Positions 17,074 through 26,459 are shown, numbered from the stretch's first letter. The stretch is 64,000 bases of DNA from JADCRZ01 sp031399065 (GCA_031399065.1 JANNOM010000025.1:1-64000), one strand, 5' to 3'. Made by a program: numbers and translations. The notes: generated by a model from the sequence alone, not told the origin.

Positions 17074-17733
17074 ATGACTGCTGAGCTGGTAATTAAAGTG
17101 TCTATTGCCGATGACCATAAAATATTCAGAGACGGAATTAGGATGTCCTTAAAGGACAGGGAATATCTTAAAATTTTATGGGAAGCGGAAGACGGAAAAG
17201 ATCTCATGCATAAAATGCAGTTGAAACGGCCCGACGTACTTTTAATGGATATCCGGATGCCCGAGATAGATGGCATTGGAGCCATTTCCATGCTCAGGAA
17301 GGAGTATGAAGATGTAAAGATTATCATCCTTACTATGTATGATGATCAGGAAATGATTACCCGGATGATGGAAATGGGTGCGAATGCCTACCTCACAAAA
17401 ACGACCGACCCGGACGAGATATACCAGGCCATTCTTAGCTGCATGAATGACGATTTCTACTTTAATGAGTTAGTGAACAAAGCCGTACTTTCCAAACTTC
17501 AGACAAAACGTACGGTAAGGCAGTTTTACCCCCATCCTATTAAATTTACAGAAAAGGAAGTGCGGATATTAAGACTGCTGGCGGAGGATAAAACTACCGA
17601 AGAAATTTCCAAAGAAGTGTTTTTGAGTCCGAGGACTGTTGAAACGATCCGGCAAGCGATGAAATCAAAGGTAGGTGCCAAGACTATTGCCGGTCTTATT
17701 ATGTATGGTATGAGAAACAAATTAATAGACTAA
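17074..17733 (+). CDS. NarL/FixJ-type response regulator, orphan
   Basis: The 219-residue protein has a receiver domain (D13/D14, phosphoacceptor D59 in LLMDIRMP, lysine in YLTKTTD) and a LuxR-type helix-turn-helix at the C terminus (FTEKEVRILRLLA, LSPRTVETIRQAMKSKVGAKT). It has no kinase beside it on its strand. It lies divergent from module A and convergent with module B, whose regulator gene it overlaps by 4 bases. Its receiver resembles that of the module A regulator (IADDHKIFR in both), so it may share that kinase. Targets are unknown. Confidence 0.92.
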   Translation: MTAELVIKVSIADDHKIFRDGIRMSLKDREYLKILWEAEDGKDLMHKMQLKRPDVLLMDIRMPEIDGIGAISMLRKEYEDVKIIILTMYDDQEMITRMMEMGANAYLTKTTDPDEIYQAILSCMNDDFYFNELVNKAVLSKLQTKRTVRQFYPHPIKFTEKEVRILRLLAEDKTTEEISKEVFLSPRTVETIRQAMKSKVGAKTIAGLIMYGMRNKLID

Positions 17734-18416
17734 AAATTAATGATGCCATTTTTAATTGCATACATGGCCAGCCCCACCCTGCTTTTCACATCAAGCTTTT
17801 CAAATAATTGATCCCTATAATTGTCCACCGTTCTTGGGCTTACAAACAGTTCCTTTGCCATTTCCTTATAGGTCAATTCTGAACAACTTAGTTTCAAAAA
17901 TTTTATTTCATTTTCATTCAGTACCAGCGGCTGTGTATACACACTTTTATCGGGGTTGTGAAATACGTTTGCCAGCTTCCCCGATATGGTTTGCGGATAG
18001 TAGTAGCCCTCTGCCATAACAGATTTAATAGCATGCTTCAATTCGCCCGGATGGGTATCTTTTTTTAGGAAGGCCTTTACTCCTGTCCTCAAGAGGCGAA
18101 TAATGGTTATTTCAGAATCGAACATCGAAAGTACCAGAATATTTATGGCCGGGCTGTTTTCGACCAGCCAGTTTGCCGTTTCGTAACCATCCATAAACGG
18201 CATGTTCAGATCAAGAATGATAATATCAGGCATGTTTCCATGCCGGATCTGACTAATCATTTCAAGGCCGTTTGCAGCCCTGAGAGTAACCTCGCAATCA
18301 TGATAGTCATTAATTACGTTGATAAGAGCGTCTCTCAGGAGAATATGATCATCCACTATTCCTATGCGGAGTTTTGCTACACGCCGGGATGTTTTTAATA
18401 CGGAATTGTAATACAT
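17730..18416 (-). CDS. NarL/FixJ-type response regulator (module B)
   Basis: The 228-residue protein has a receiver (D22/D23, D69 in IILDLNMP, lysine in FLKKDTHP) and a C-terminal LuxR-type DNA-binding domain (LNENEIKFLKLSCSE, VSPRTVDNYRDQLFEKLDVKS). The reported start adds about 15 residues before the first beta strand and lies 22 bases inside the kinase gene. No better start codon is in frame, so translation is probably coupled to the kinase. It is the third gene of module B. Confidence 0.93.
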   Translation of the reverse strand: MYYNSVLKTSRRVAKLRIGIVDDHILLRDALINVINDYHDCEVTLRAANGLEMISQIRHGNMPDIIILDLNMPFMDGYETANWLVENSPAINILVLSMFDSEITIIRLLRTGVKAFLKKDTHPGELKHAIKSVMAEGYYYPQTISGKLANVFHNPDKSVYTQPLVLNENEIKFLKLSCSELTYKEMAKELFVSPRTVDNYRDQLFEKLDVKSRVGLAMYAIKNGIINF

Positions 18417-19165
18417 AATAGAGTGCCTTTATTTATTTTACTGTTTATGTGGTATTGTCCATTGATCATTTTAACCCTGGTAATAATATTCTGCAATCCC
18501 GAAGATCCGTTTTTGTAGCTGCTGCTAAGAGCAGCGGTTACGTCGAAACCAATACCATTATCCTCTATCTTCAGCTCCAGCTCATTTTGCTTAAAATTAA
18601 AAAATAGGATCACTTTATTGGCACACGAATGTTTGAGCACATTATTAATGGATTCCTGGATTATCCTGAACAACATAATCTCCGTTTTCGGATGAAGATT
18701 TTTTTCCTCTCCCTCATAGTTTAGAGTGACAGACAGCTTACTTATATTTTCGATCTGTTGAACGAACAGGTCTATACAGTTCCACAAACCATTTTCATTT
18801 ATATAGTTTGAGTTGAGATTTCTTGCGAACGATCTTATTTCTTCGAGACATTGTTCCAGTAGTTTATCGGCATCATTTATATTCGACTCATTTTGCTTAT
18901 AGCTTACAGTCAATGAAGAAGCAAGGCGAAGCCTGCAAAGCACTATCAGGGGAGCTATGTTATCGTGTAGTTCCTGCGAAATATGTGCGAATGTACTTTC
19001 CTGTATTTCAAGCTGAGCCTTGATCACCTCTTTATTATATGTATTTTGAAGGGTAATCTGCTTTTTATTATAATAGAACAACATGTAAGCGATACATAAA
19101 ACAAGGCAACCGCCTATAATAGCTGATATCAAAACGGTTTGTATAATTATTTCGGGGCTTTGCAT
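18395..19165 (-). CDS. HisKA_3 sensor histidine kinase, one membrane helix (module B)
   Basis: The 256-residue kinase has a single N-terminal membrane helix (about 8-31). The phosphoacceptor is H67 in ISQELHDNIAP. The ATPase domain has N174 in ESINNVLKHS, EDNGIGF at 201-207 and SSGLQNIITRV. It lacks any sensor domain. It overlaps the upstream membrane protein gene by 19 bases and the downstream regulator by 22, so the three products are probably made in fixed ratio. It is a paralogue of the module A kinase with the same architecture. Confidence 0.93.
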   Translation of the reverse strand: MQSPEIIIQTVLISAIIGGCLVLCIAYMLFYYNKKQITLQNTYNKEVIKAQLEIQESTFAHISQELHDNIAPLIVLCRLRLASSLTVSYKQNESNINDADKLLEQCLEEIRSFARNLNSNYINENGLWNCIDLFVQQIENISKLSVTLNYEGEEKNLHPKTEIMLFRIIQESINNVLKHSCANKVILFFNFKQNELELKIEDNGIGFDVTAALSSSYKNGSSGLQNIITRVKMINGQYHINSKINKGTLLCITIPY

Positions 19166-19791
19166 GTATAAGCTTTAATGAATAATAGGTGTAAAAAGAT
19201 GTATCCAATATCATTTAAGATGATGTATATAAGGTTTGTTAAGTTATTATTGTTGTTAAAGAAAACTAATGCCGGTATGTTGATAACTGAATAAAATAAA
19301 ATACCTATCGCAATATAAAAGGACGATTCGTTTGACAGCTCGGTAAGAAGCGATTTCGAAAATGTAAAGTTTAAGTACAAGAAAAAGATTAAAATATAGT
19401 ATATATTCAATGGTAGAATAAATTTTCTTGTATCAAAGTCAAAAGAAAAATTACTTATTGATAAAAACAGAAACAATATCAATTGAAGACCGGAAAAAAG
19501 AAGTAAAACTGGTTTGTATTTATGTGAGGAAATTATCTGAAAAGCAAAATAAGTTAAGAGTAAAAATTCAAAAAAACTAAATAAATTATATGGGGTGTTA
19601 TTGTTTAATTTATTCTCTTTCGAATAATACAACGTAACAATCACTTCCGTAGTAAGTGCCAGAAAGTTATAGAATGGAAAAATACGCAGATAGGTGGGCT
19701 TATCGCTTCTAAAGCAATAAACTAACGAAACGATAAACGATATAAAAATCGTAAATATCGCGATATGGAATAAGGTGTAGGTAAGGGCCAT
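19147..19791 (-). CDS. Seven-helix membrane protein, putative sensor partner (module B)
   Basis: The 214-residue protein is almost wholly hydrophobic, with seven predicted membrane segments near residues 8-27, 34-56, 68-87, 93-112, 126-146, 157-175 and 185-206. It has short polar loops, including asparagine-rich NNNNNL before the last helix. No family is recognised. It has no catalytic-looking motif and no transporter signature that I can name. It is first in a three-gene overlap with a kinase that has no sensor domain, so the natural inference is that it detects a membrane or small-molecule signal and controls the kinase. The protein at 15591 has the same size, topology and gene context. Confidence 0.8.
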   Translation of the reverse strand: MALTYTLFHIAIFTIFISFIVSLVYCFRSDKPTYLRIFPFYNFLALTTEVIVTLYYSKENKLNNNTPYNLFSFFEFLLLTYFAFQIISSHKYKPVLLLFSGLQLILFLFLSISNFSFDFDTRKFILPLNIYYILIFFLYLNFTFSKSLLTELSNESSFYIAIGILFYSVINIPALVFFNNNNNLTNLIYIILNDIGYIFLHLLFIKAYTCKAPK

Positions 19792-20352
19792 TTACTTGCG
19801 TCTGTACCATAATATTACTAAATTAACAATAATTTAATGGGGTTAATCAACCCTTTTTTTTATCAGAAAAATTTAGTATGCAATTTTGAAGCATCCAGTT
19901 CCAGTACCCTTCTTTATACGAATGCTTAAAAATTCTATAAATTAGCAACTGAGTTAGACGGAAGTTGTAGTTGCCGGGGTGAAATACTCTGAAATAAGTT
20001 TGAATTGTCCTAAGATAGGATAAGGCAGATTTGCACTCCATGGGCTGAAGAGGATAAAAGTAGTGTGTAAAAAAGTCAGCTAAAATTTTGTGCAAACGGA
20101 CATAGACTTAGCAGCGGAAAAAAGGCAGGTGCTGCGGTTCCGTTTGGGTAAGGACTGGGTTAACGAGCTCCTGCAACTTATCATGGACGCCAAAATGGGG
20201 CGTGGGAGGGTTCATGGAAATGGTGGGAACGTTCTACCTGGACCGTGGGAACTAATGATCCATTCCAGTCTGCGGATTAATTCCGTTCCATTTTCCAGTT
20301 CATTAAATGTAAATAATCGGCTATGCACTTTGTAAACGTATATCGGTCGATA
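19792..20352. other. Intergenic region with only weak open frames
   Basis: This 561-base gap has no gene I can support. A minus-strand frame at 19847-20095 (82 residues, rich in aromatic residues) and a plus-strand frame at 20090-20335 (81 residues, with a helical-looking first half) overlap tail to tail. Neither shows a known motif. The 20100-20270 part looks richer in G and C than its surroundings, so one of them may be a gene remnant. Confidence 0.4.
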
Positions 20353-21006
20353 TCACTTATCCCCGCGCACATAAAGTATATACTTCTCTTTAAAAAACAC
20401 CTCCCCGAAAATATCAAATATCTCCATGCTTCTTGGCAGGGTTCCGCTATCGGAAATCTCCTGCGACAGGTCACCTCCCTTCAGGCAAATAAGCCCGTTG
20501 AGTAATTCTGGATCCGAAGACTTTTTCTTTAGCAAAGGTGTTGACCATTTCAGCAGGTCCACCAGTGGCGCTACGGCGCGGGATACCGCGTAGTCGAACC
20601 TTCGATTCGTTATAGCCTCCGCCCGGCTATGCTGGGTGGTTACATTGGTAAGGCCGATGGACTGTACCACTTCATCCACCACCTTCAGTTTCTTGCCGAT
20701 GCTGTCCACTAGGTGAAATTGTACTTCGGGGAAAAAGATGGCCAGCGGTATACCGGGGAAGCCGCCGCCGGTGCCAATGTCTATGATCCGGGAGCCTGCT
20801 TTAAAGGAGGATATAGCGGCAATACTGAGAGAATGAAGAACATGCTTTTCGTAGAGACCGTCTATGTCTTTACGGGAGATCACGTTGATCTTGCTGTTCC
20901 AGTCTTTATAGAGTGCTTCGAGTGCAGCAAACTGTGTTAGCTGCTGCGGAGTGAAATCGCTGAAATATTTCAGGACTATGTCCAGGTTTTCTTGGGCTTT
21001 TTCCAT
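20353..21006 (-). CDS. rsmG: 16S rRNA (guanine-527-N7)-methyltransferase
   Basis: With the ATG at 21006 the protein has 217 residues, the family length. The SAM-binding motif is IIDIGTGGGFPGIPLAI, followed by HLVDSIGKKLKVV and FDYAVSRAVAPL. It methylates N7 of G527 in 16S rRNA. Loss of function in other bacteria gives low-level streptomycin resistance. A longer frame would begin inside the glycosyltransferase gene and adds 20 unrelated residues, so it was rejected. Its start overlaps the upstream glycosyltransferase 3' end by 31 bases. Confidence 0.95.
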   Translation of the reverse strand: MEKAQENLDIVLKYFSDFTPQQLTQFAALEALYKDWNSKINVISRKDIDGLYEKHVLHSLSIAAISSFKAGSRIIDIGTGGGFPGIPLAIFFPEVQFHLVDSIGKKLKVVDEVVQSIGLTNVTTQHSRAEAITNRRFDYAVSRAVAPLVDLLKWSTPLLKKKSSDPELLNGLICLKGGDLSQEISDSGTLPRSMEIFDIFGEVFFKEKYILYVRGDK

Positions 21007-22100
21007 AGTGCAGGTGCAAAAATAATGTAATAAAAAAACATCCAGATATCCATTAGCCACCACCACGCGAACAGGTCTTCTTCATTGAGTTTGTTCATGG
21101 CTTTATAATAATAAAAAGCCTGCACACCCATTCTTATGATAAATACCGGCAAGGCAAACCGCCAGTCGAAGAACAGCATGGAAATAAGGAAGAAAGGATA
21201 AAATAAAAATTGGGATGCGGAATAGGAGCCCAGCAACAGTTTGTGCTCCCGCTTGTAATATTTACCCGTAGTGTAATGCCTGTTTTTTTGGCGGATCCAG
21301 TCACCAAAACGGTTTTTGGGTTCCGACAGGGTAATGGCTTCTTTATCGATCACCACGCTTGTATTAATGGCATTGCTTACTTTGCTGATGAACAGGTCGT
21401 CGTCGCCGCCGGGTATATGATTGATGGAGGAAAAGCCCTTGTGTTTAAAGAACAGGTCTTTTTTATAAGAAAGGTTTCTGCCAACACCCATATAAGGTTT
21501 GCCTGCCAGCGCATAGGAAAGATACTGCAGGGCCGAATGGAAGGTTTCAAAGCGGATCAGTTTATTGAGCAGGCCTTTTTTCCTGTTATAGGCACCGTAA
21601 CTTAAAACGATCTCCGTGTTTTCATGATAGCCGTCCTGCATCTTCTGCATCCAGAATTCGCTGGCGGGTACGCAGTCGGAATCTGTCAATAAAAGTATCT
21701 CGAACCTGGCTTCGCGGATGCCAATAGACAAGGGGTATTTTTTACCGGGAATACCTTTGGCTTCATGGGTAAGGTTTACTCCCTGCAAGTGCTTGAATGT
21801 TTTCTTGAATTCTTCGAGCAGGTACTGTGTTTCGTCCTGGCTATTATGATTTACTACTATCACTTCGTGCGTGGTAGGGTAACGCTGCACCAGTACGCCA
21901 GGTAGGTTGCGGGCAAGATTGGCTGCATCGTCTCGGCAGCATATAACCACCGATACGGGATGTTGTTGTGTTTTTTCTTTGATGCGCGGAGTAAAATAAG
22001 CCACCCTTCTGAAGAAATAAAAATAATGGATAAGCTGTATAAGAGTAATCAGTATGAATATATAAAAAACGATATCCTGCCAGGGTAGAAGTAAGGACAT
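20976..22100 (-). CDS. Membrane-anchored family 2 glycosyltransferase
   Basis: The 374-residue protein has one N-terminal membrane helix (about 8-29) and a GT-A domain that begins PVSVVICCRDDAANL. LLTDSDCVP forms the metal-binding DxD, and PGGDDDLF fits the acceptor or catalytic region. Two or three membrane segments lie near the C terminus (FLFYPFFLISMLFF onwards), ahead of a lysine-rich end. This topology suits a processive or polysaccharide-related transferase acting at the inner membrane. Donor and product cannot be told. It is followed by rsmG with overlap. No other glycan genes are next to it. Confidence 0.85.
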   Translation of the reverse strand: MSLLLPWQDIVFYIFILITLIQLIHYFYFFRRVAYFTPRIKEKTQQHPVSVVICCRDDAANLARNLPGVLVQRYPTTHEVIVVNHNSQDETQYLLEEFKKTFKHLQGVNLTHEAKGIPGKKYPLSIGIREARFEILLLTDSDCVPASEFWMQKMQDGYHENTEIVLSYGAYNRKKGLLNKLIRFETFHSALQYLSYALAGKPYMGVGRNLSYKKDLFFKHKGFSSINHIPGGDDDLFISKVSNAINTSVVIDKEAITLSEPKNRFGDWIRQKNRHYTTGKYYKREHKLLLGSYSASQFLFYPFFLISMLFFDWRFALPVFIIRMGVQAFYYYKAMNKLNEEDLFAWWWLMDIWMFFYYIIFAPALWKKPKKTWT

Positions 22101-22154
22101 ATTTAATTAGTCAGGGTTTTTAAGACGCTAAAATACTAAATAAAAAGCGTTGCA

Positions 22155-23381
22155 TCAGGTAAAGTAGTCGATATACTCATTTACAGACCTTTCGCTGTTG
22201 TAGAGAGAAGCCAGTTTGCGGATAACACCTTCCACCACCGCATCCGGACAGGAAGCCCCGCTGGTCATCAATATCCTTACGGGATCTTTTGGCGGAAGAT
22301 AGCCGACGGTATGCAGTTCGGTATTGTGGTGAAAGTTGTAGTGAATGATTTCCTCCGCCGATATGATCTTATCGTGCGAGTTGATGAAATAGGTGGGCAG
22401 CTTCTCTTCACAAAGCTCTACCAGGTGCGATGTATTGGATGAATTATACCCACCTACCACGATGGCAAGGTCGGCTTCCATCTCCAGCATACCGCTTACG
22501 GCACTCTGGTTGTCGTTGGTGGCATAGCATAAAGTGTCCCTGGTGTCGGCGAAGTGTTCATGAATATTCGTTTCGTCGAGGCTGTATTTTTGAAGAATAG
22601 TCTGTTTGAGATAATCGGCTATCGCCTGTGTATCCGATGCCAGCATGGTAGTCTGGTTTACTACCCCGATACGTGCCAGGTCTTTCTCTGCATTAAAGCC
22701 TTCGCTGAACTGGCCCTTGAATACCTCATAAAAACCGGACGCGGGTCTTGCTCCCATAATGAATGCGGCCAGGTGCTGCGCTTCTTTCATATCATTGATC
22801 ACCAGTGTAGGAGTATTATAGGAGGCATGCGAAAAAGTGGCGCGGGTTTCTTCATGCCAGGCTTTGCCATGTACTATTACCGTGTATTGTTTTTTAGCGA
22901 TCTGTTCGGAGCGGTTCCAAACCTTTTCCACGAAGGGGCAGGTGGTATTGTATTTCTCAGTATGTATGCCTATCTCCTTCAGCTTTTTCTCGATATCCAG
23001 CGTGGTGCCGAAGGCGGGAATGATAACGATGTCTTCAGCATGCAGTTCTTCGAAGGGGATGATCTGTCGGCCAAACGTGTCCTGCATAAATTGAACGCCC
23101 CGTTCTTTCAGGTCGGCATTCACCTGCGGGTTATGAATCATTTCACTTAAAAGAAAAATGCGTTTACCGGGGTTTTCTTCTATCGTCCGGAAGGATATCT
23201 CTATGGCATTTTCCACACCATAACAAAACCCGAAGTGACGGGCCAGGTAGATATGAAGCGTGCCAAGGTCGAGCAGGGTAGGAGTGAAATCCTTTTTGAG
23301 TCGGTCGTCCTGCTTGCGTTTGTTCTTTACTGCACTGATGAGCGGCCCGCGGTAAATATTGGGAACGTTGAATGTTTTCAT
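22155..23381 (-). CDS. ispH: 4-hydroxy-3-methylbut-2-enyl diphosphate reductase
   Basis: This is the last enzyme of the MEP isoprenoid pathway, converting HMBPP to IPP and DMAPP with a [4Fe-4S] cluster. The three cluster cysteines are visible: C53 in HFGFCYGV, C148 in NTTCPFVEKVW, and the one in SGASCPDAVVE. The glutamate region HEETRATFSHA and the NQTTM and SSNTSHLVELC motifs are present. With the ATG at 23381 it has 408 residues, longer than the enterobacterial enzyme (about 316). This is the extended form known in Bacteroidota. An upstream in-frame ATG at 23399 lies in the promoter box and is unlikely. The transcript may be almost leaderless. Confidence 0.95.
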   Translation of the reverse strand: MKTFNVPNIYRGPLISAVKNKRKQDDRLKKDFTPTLLDLGTLHIYLARHFGFCYGVENAIEISFRTIEENPGKRIFLLSEMIHNPQVNADLKERGVQFMQDTFGRQIIPFEELHAEDIVIIPAFGTTLDIEKKLKEIGIHTEKYNTTCPFVEKVWNRSEQIAKKQYTVIVHGKAWHEETRATFSHASYNTPTLVINDMKEAQHLAAFIMGARPASGFYEVFKGQFSEGFNAEKDLARIGVVNQTTMLASDTQAIADYLKQTILQKYSLDETNIHEHFADTRDTLCYATNDNQSAVSGMLEMEADLAIVVGGYNSSNTSHLVELCEEKLPTYFINSHDKIISAEEIIHYNFHHNTELHTVGYLPPKDPVRILMTSGASCPDAVVEGVIRKLASLYNSERSVNEYIDYFT

Positions 23382-23388
23382 TGAAGTG

Positions 23389-23396
23389 CAAAGGTA
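23389..23396 (-). promoter_or_regulatory. Promoter -7 box of ispH, almost at the start codon
   Basis: On the minus strand the box is TACCTTTG, a full match to TAnnTTTG. It ends only 7 bases before the ATG at 23381, so transcription would start within a few bases of the start codon. Confidence 0.55.
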
Positions 23397-23472
23397 CAAA
23401 ATTAAAAAAACACTATTTTCACTCCCGGAAATCTTCCTGGTAAAGGTTACAGGCTTCTGTTAAATAAACAAT

Positions 23473-24750
23473 ATGAGTGAGCATTTTGAACCGGTAGCAT
23501 GGAGCAGGGATACCAATATTTACGAAGTCAATCTACGCCAGTATACCCCGGAAGGAACGTTTGATGCCTTTGCGAAAGAACTTCCCCGGCTAAAGGATAT
23601 GGGGGTGGAAGTGTTATGGTTCATGCCCATCACCCCTATCAGTAAAGAAAAAAGACTGGGCACCCTGGGCAGTTATTATGCGTGTTCCGATTATAAGGCC
23701 GTAAACCCGGAGTACGGCACACTGGATCAGTTCCGGGAGCTGGTAAAAGCAGCCCATGATCACGGAATGAAAGTTATTATAGACTGGGTGGCCAATCATA
23801 CCGGATGGGACCATCGCTGGACGCGCGAGCATCCGGATTTTTACCGCAGAAACCTCGAGGGCCATTTTTTCGATCAGCATGGATGGGCAGACGTGATAGA
23901 TCTCAACTATGACAATAAGGATTTATGGGATGCCATGCAAGACGCCATGAGCTTCTGGATAAATGAATGCGAGATAGACGGTTTCCGCTGCGATATGGCT
24001 ATGCTGGTACCATTGGAATTCTGGAAAAAAATGCGCAGCGAGCTGGAAAAGAAAAAAAAACTTTTCTGGTTGGCAGAATGTGAAGAGACTCATTACCATG
24101 AGGTATTCGATGCCACTTATACCTGGAAGTTTCTGCATACGATGGAGGCTTATTGGAGAAAAGAAACCGACCTCTTTGGTTTGCAAGCCGTTCTGCAGCA
24201 TTATGATACCGTTTTCCCCCCACAGGCGATGAGGGCTTATTTTACCACCAATCATGACGAGAACTCGCACAGTGGCAGTGAATATGAAAGAATAGGAGCT
24301 GCCGCCCTGGCTTTTGCTGTGCTCTGCTGCACCTGGAACGGTATTCCGCTTATCTATAGCGGGCAGGAGCTGCCTTTACTTAAACGGCTTAAATTTTTCG
24401 ATAAAGATGAAATAGGCTGGACGGGTAAATACGAGCTGCACAATTTTTATAAAACCCTTCTTCATTTGAGGAAGTCGAATCCCGCGTTGCGTTGCGGAAA
24501 CCCGGATTCACATGCCATCCGGATACTTACCAATGCAGGCCATTTTGTATTGGCTTTTCTCCGGAAAAAAGATGAACGGCAGGTGTTGGTGTTAATTAAT
24601 CTTTCGGGAGATGATAAGTCTCTGCTGCGATTAAGTGACAATGCGGCTTCTGGAAGATACCGCAATGTGTTTACCGGTAACGAAATGGAAATTTCTACTG
24701 AAAGCTATTTTTACCTGGGGGCATGGGATTACCAGGTATATGAAAAATAA
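23473..24750 (+). CDS. Cytoplasmic alpha-amylase family enzyme (GH13)
   Basis: The 425-residue protein has the GH13 barrel. Region I contains WVANHTGWDHRW. The nucleophile is D174 in IDGFRCDMA, the acid/base is E202 in WLAECE, and the third acid is D262 in TTNHDEN. A beta-sandwich domain closes the C terminus (from about residue 345). There is no signal peptide, so it acts in the cytoplasm on maltodextrin-like or glucosidic substrates. Substrate specificity cannot be deduced. It is monocistronic, divergent from ispH and convergent with the HtrA gene, with a shared terminator hairpin. Confidence 0.9.
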   Translation: MSEHFEPVAWSRDTNIYEVNLRQYTPEGTFDAFAKELPRLKDMGVEVLWFMPITPISKEKRLGTLGSYYACSDYKAVNPEYGTLDQFRELVKAAHDHGMKVIIDWVANHTGWDHRWTREHPDFYRRNLEGHFFDQHGWADVIDLNYDNKDLWDAMQDAMSFWINECEIDGFRCDMAMLVPLEFWKKMRSELEKKKKLFWLAECEETHYHEVFDATYTWKFLHTMEAYWRKETDLFGLQAVLQHYDTVFPPQAMRAYFTTNHDENSHSGSEYERIGAAALAFAVLCCTWNGIPLIYSGQELPLLKRLKFFDKDEIGWTGKYELHNFYKTLLHLRKSNPALRCGNPDSHAIRILTNAGHFVLAFLRKKDERQVLVLINLSGDDKSLLRLSDNAASGRYRNVFTGNEMEISTESYFYLGAWDYQVYEK

Positions 24751-24778
24751 AAGGCACGGGCTATAAACCCATGCCTTT
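24750..24778. terminator. Bidirectional terminator between GH13 and HtrA genes
   Basis: The stem aaaggca-ggg with ccc-tgccttt, one C/A mismatch and a 7-base loop, is flanked by A and T tracts on both sides. It can end both convergent transcripts. Confidence 0.75.
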
Positions 24779-24797
24779 ACTTATATAGTTCAATGAT

Positions 24798-26315
24798 TTA
24801 CTCTTTACTTAAACGAAGCGGATAGCTGAAAACCCCTTCATAACCGGGATACATACCGTCCAGCTTGATGGAACCGGTGGCTTTCTCCAGAGCCGATTTA
24901 AATTCATCTACAGTCAGCACATCTTTACCATTTACTTTCAATATTACAAAACCTTCCTGCATTCTTGTTTCGCTGAAAGCACCGTCCTGACGAATCTCCT
25001 TTACCTGCACACCACCTTTGACACCCATTGGGGTGGCTATTTTAGCATCTATTGTCTGAAGAGACGCACCCAGCTTTTCCAGTATGGCCTGTGACTTTAC
25101 AATATCAGTATTGCCGGCGGAATTGCGAAGTACAACTGATGTAGTATATTCTTTACCACCTCTTACGTAGTTAACAGATATTTTATCGCCAGGGCGGTAA
25201 GTGGCTACCTGGCCTACCAGGTCTGCACCACTGTAAACGGGTACGTTGTTTACTTTAGTAATAAAATCCCCTTTCTTAATACCGGAAGAACCGGCAGCAC
25301 CGCCTTCAGGCACATCGGACACAAAAACACCCTCACCGTCCGCAATACCATTTTGCTTACGGTATTCTTCACTTAAGTTATCAGGAGCATAATTAATTCC
25401 AAGAAACGCTCTTTGAACGGTGCCGAACTTCAACAGGTCGGCTACTACCTTCTTTACGATGTTTACAGGAATTGTAAAGGAATACCCAGCATAGGATCCT
25501 GTAGGAGAAGCGATAGCCGAGTTGATACCCAGCAGCCTGCCATCCGTACTTACCAGCGGGCCGCCGCTATTACCTGGGTTTACAGCAGCATCTGTTTGTA
25601 TAAATGATTCTACAGGGCTGTTACTTTGCCGCCTGTTAATATCCAGCGTTCTGCCTTTGGCACTCACAATGCCCGCGGTAACGGTAGCCTGCAGGTTTAA
25701 AGGATAACCAACAGCAAGTACCCACTGCCCTACTTTGATATCTTCTGAATTACCATATACCAGGAATGGCAAACCTTTGGCTTCGATCTTAAGGATCGCC
25801 AAATCGCTGCTTGGGTCGGAAGCTACCAGTTTGGCAGTAAATGACTTGCGGTTGCTGAGCCTTACCAATATTTCATTGGCACCGTCTATTACGTGGTTAT
25901 TAGTTACGATATAACCATCTTCACTGATAACGGCTCCCGAGCCGGATGCCTGTTGTGGCATAGAACGGCTTCCGCCCCTGTCACCAAAGAAATCTTCCAG
26001 TCCGCCATCCCCGAAAAGATCGGAAAAAGGGCTTCTGCGCGTGATATTATTAGACTTCGCATTTGTTTTAGTAGTAATATGCACGGTAGCAGGGATGGCC
26101 GCAGTAGAAGCCCCGGTGAAATCAAGTGCTTCCGGAACGGCCGTATTATTCATGCCGTCAAAAAATTTGGCATAATTAGAGGGTATTTTACCACTGTCCA
26201 ATTGATTATTGTAAACATATGGACGGGTGTCAACAAAACGATTGTATCCCCAAACGCTTCCGACAGCCGTGGCCGCACTCAGTAGCACAACACCTAGTAC
26301 TTGTTTGATTTTCAT
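24798..26315 (-). CDS. Periplasmic serine protease of the HtrA/DegP family
   Basis: The 505-residue protein has an N-terminal signal or anchor segment (about 5-22). The trypsin-like domain has catalytic triad H141 (TNNHVID), D171 (SSDLAIL) and S250 (GNSGGP). Two PDZ domains follow, the first around 300-395 and a second, more diverged one around 420-490. HtrA proteases degrade or refold damaged envelope proteins. The LA loop contains a short Gly/Asp-rich stretch (GDGGLEDFFGDRGG). It is a single gene, ended by the hairpin shared with the GH13 gene. Confidence 0.93.
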   Translation of the reverse strand: MKIKQVLGVVLLSAATAVGSVWGYNRFVDTRPYVYNNQLDSGKIPSNYAKFFDGMNNTAVPEALDFTGASTAAIPATVHITTKTNAKSNNITRRSPFSDLFGDGGLEDFFGDRGGSRSMPQQASGSGAVISEDGYIVTNNHVIDGANEILVRLSNRKSFTAKLVASDPSSDLAILKIEAKGLPFLVYGNSEDIKVGQWVLAVGYPLNLQATVTAGIVSAKGRTLDINRRQSNSPVESFIQTDAAVNPGNSGGPLVSTDGRLLGINSAIASPTGSYAGYSFTIPVNIVKKVVADLLKFGTVQRAFLGINYAPDNLSEEYRKQNGIADGEGVFVSDVPEGGAAGSSGIKKGDFITKVNNVPVYSGADLVGQVATYRPGDKISVNYVRGGKEYTTSVVLRNSAGNTDIVKSQAILEKLGASLQTIDAKIATPMGVKGGVQVKEIRQDGAFSETRMQEGFVILKVNGKDVLTVDEFKSALEKATGSIKLDGMYPGYEGVFSYPLRLSKE

Positions 26316-26459
26316 AATGTTGAAACTTTTTTTAAATGTAAGAATAAAGGGATTAAGAAACGTTTAATTCCTGCTACAAGTTAACGCTGTAAGCGTCAAT
26401 CTGTTTCCCCTTACTGTCAGTTTAACAAATTTTTGACCAAAACAGGGATGCTGACATTT

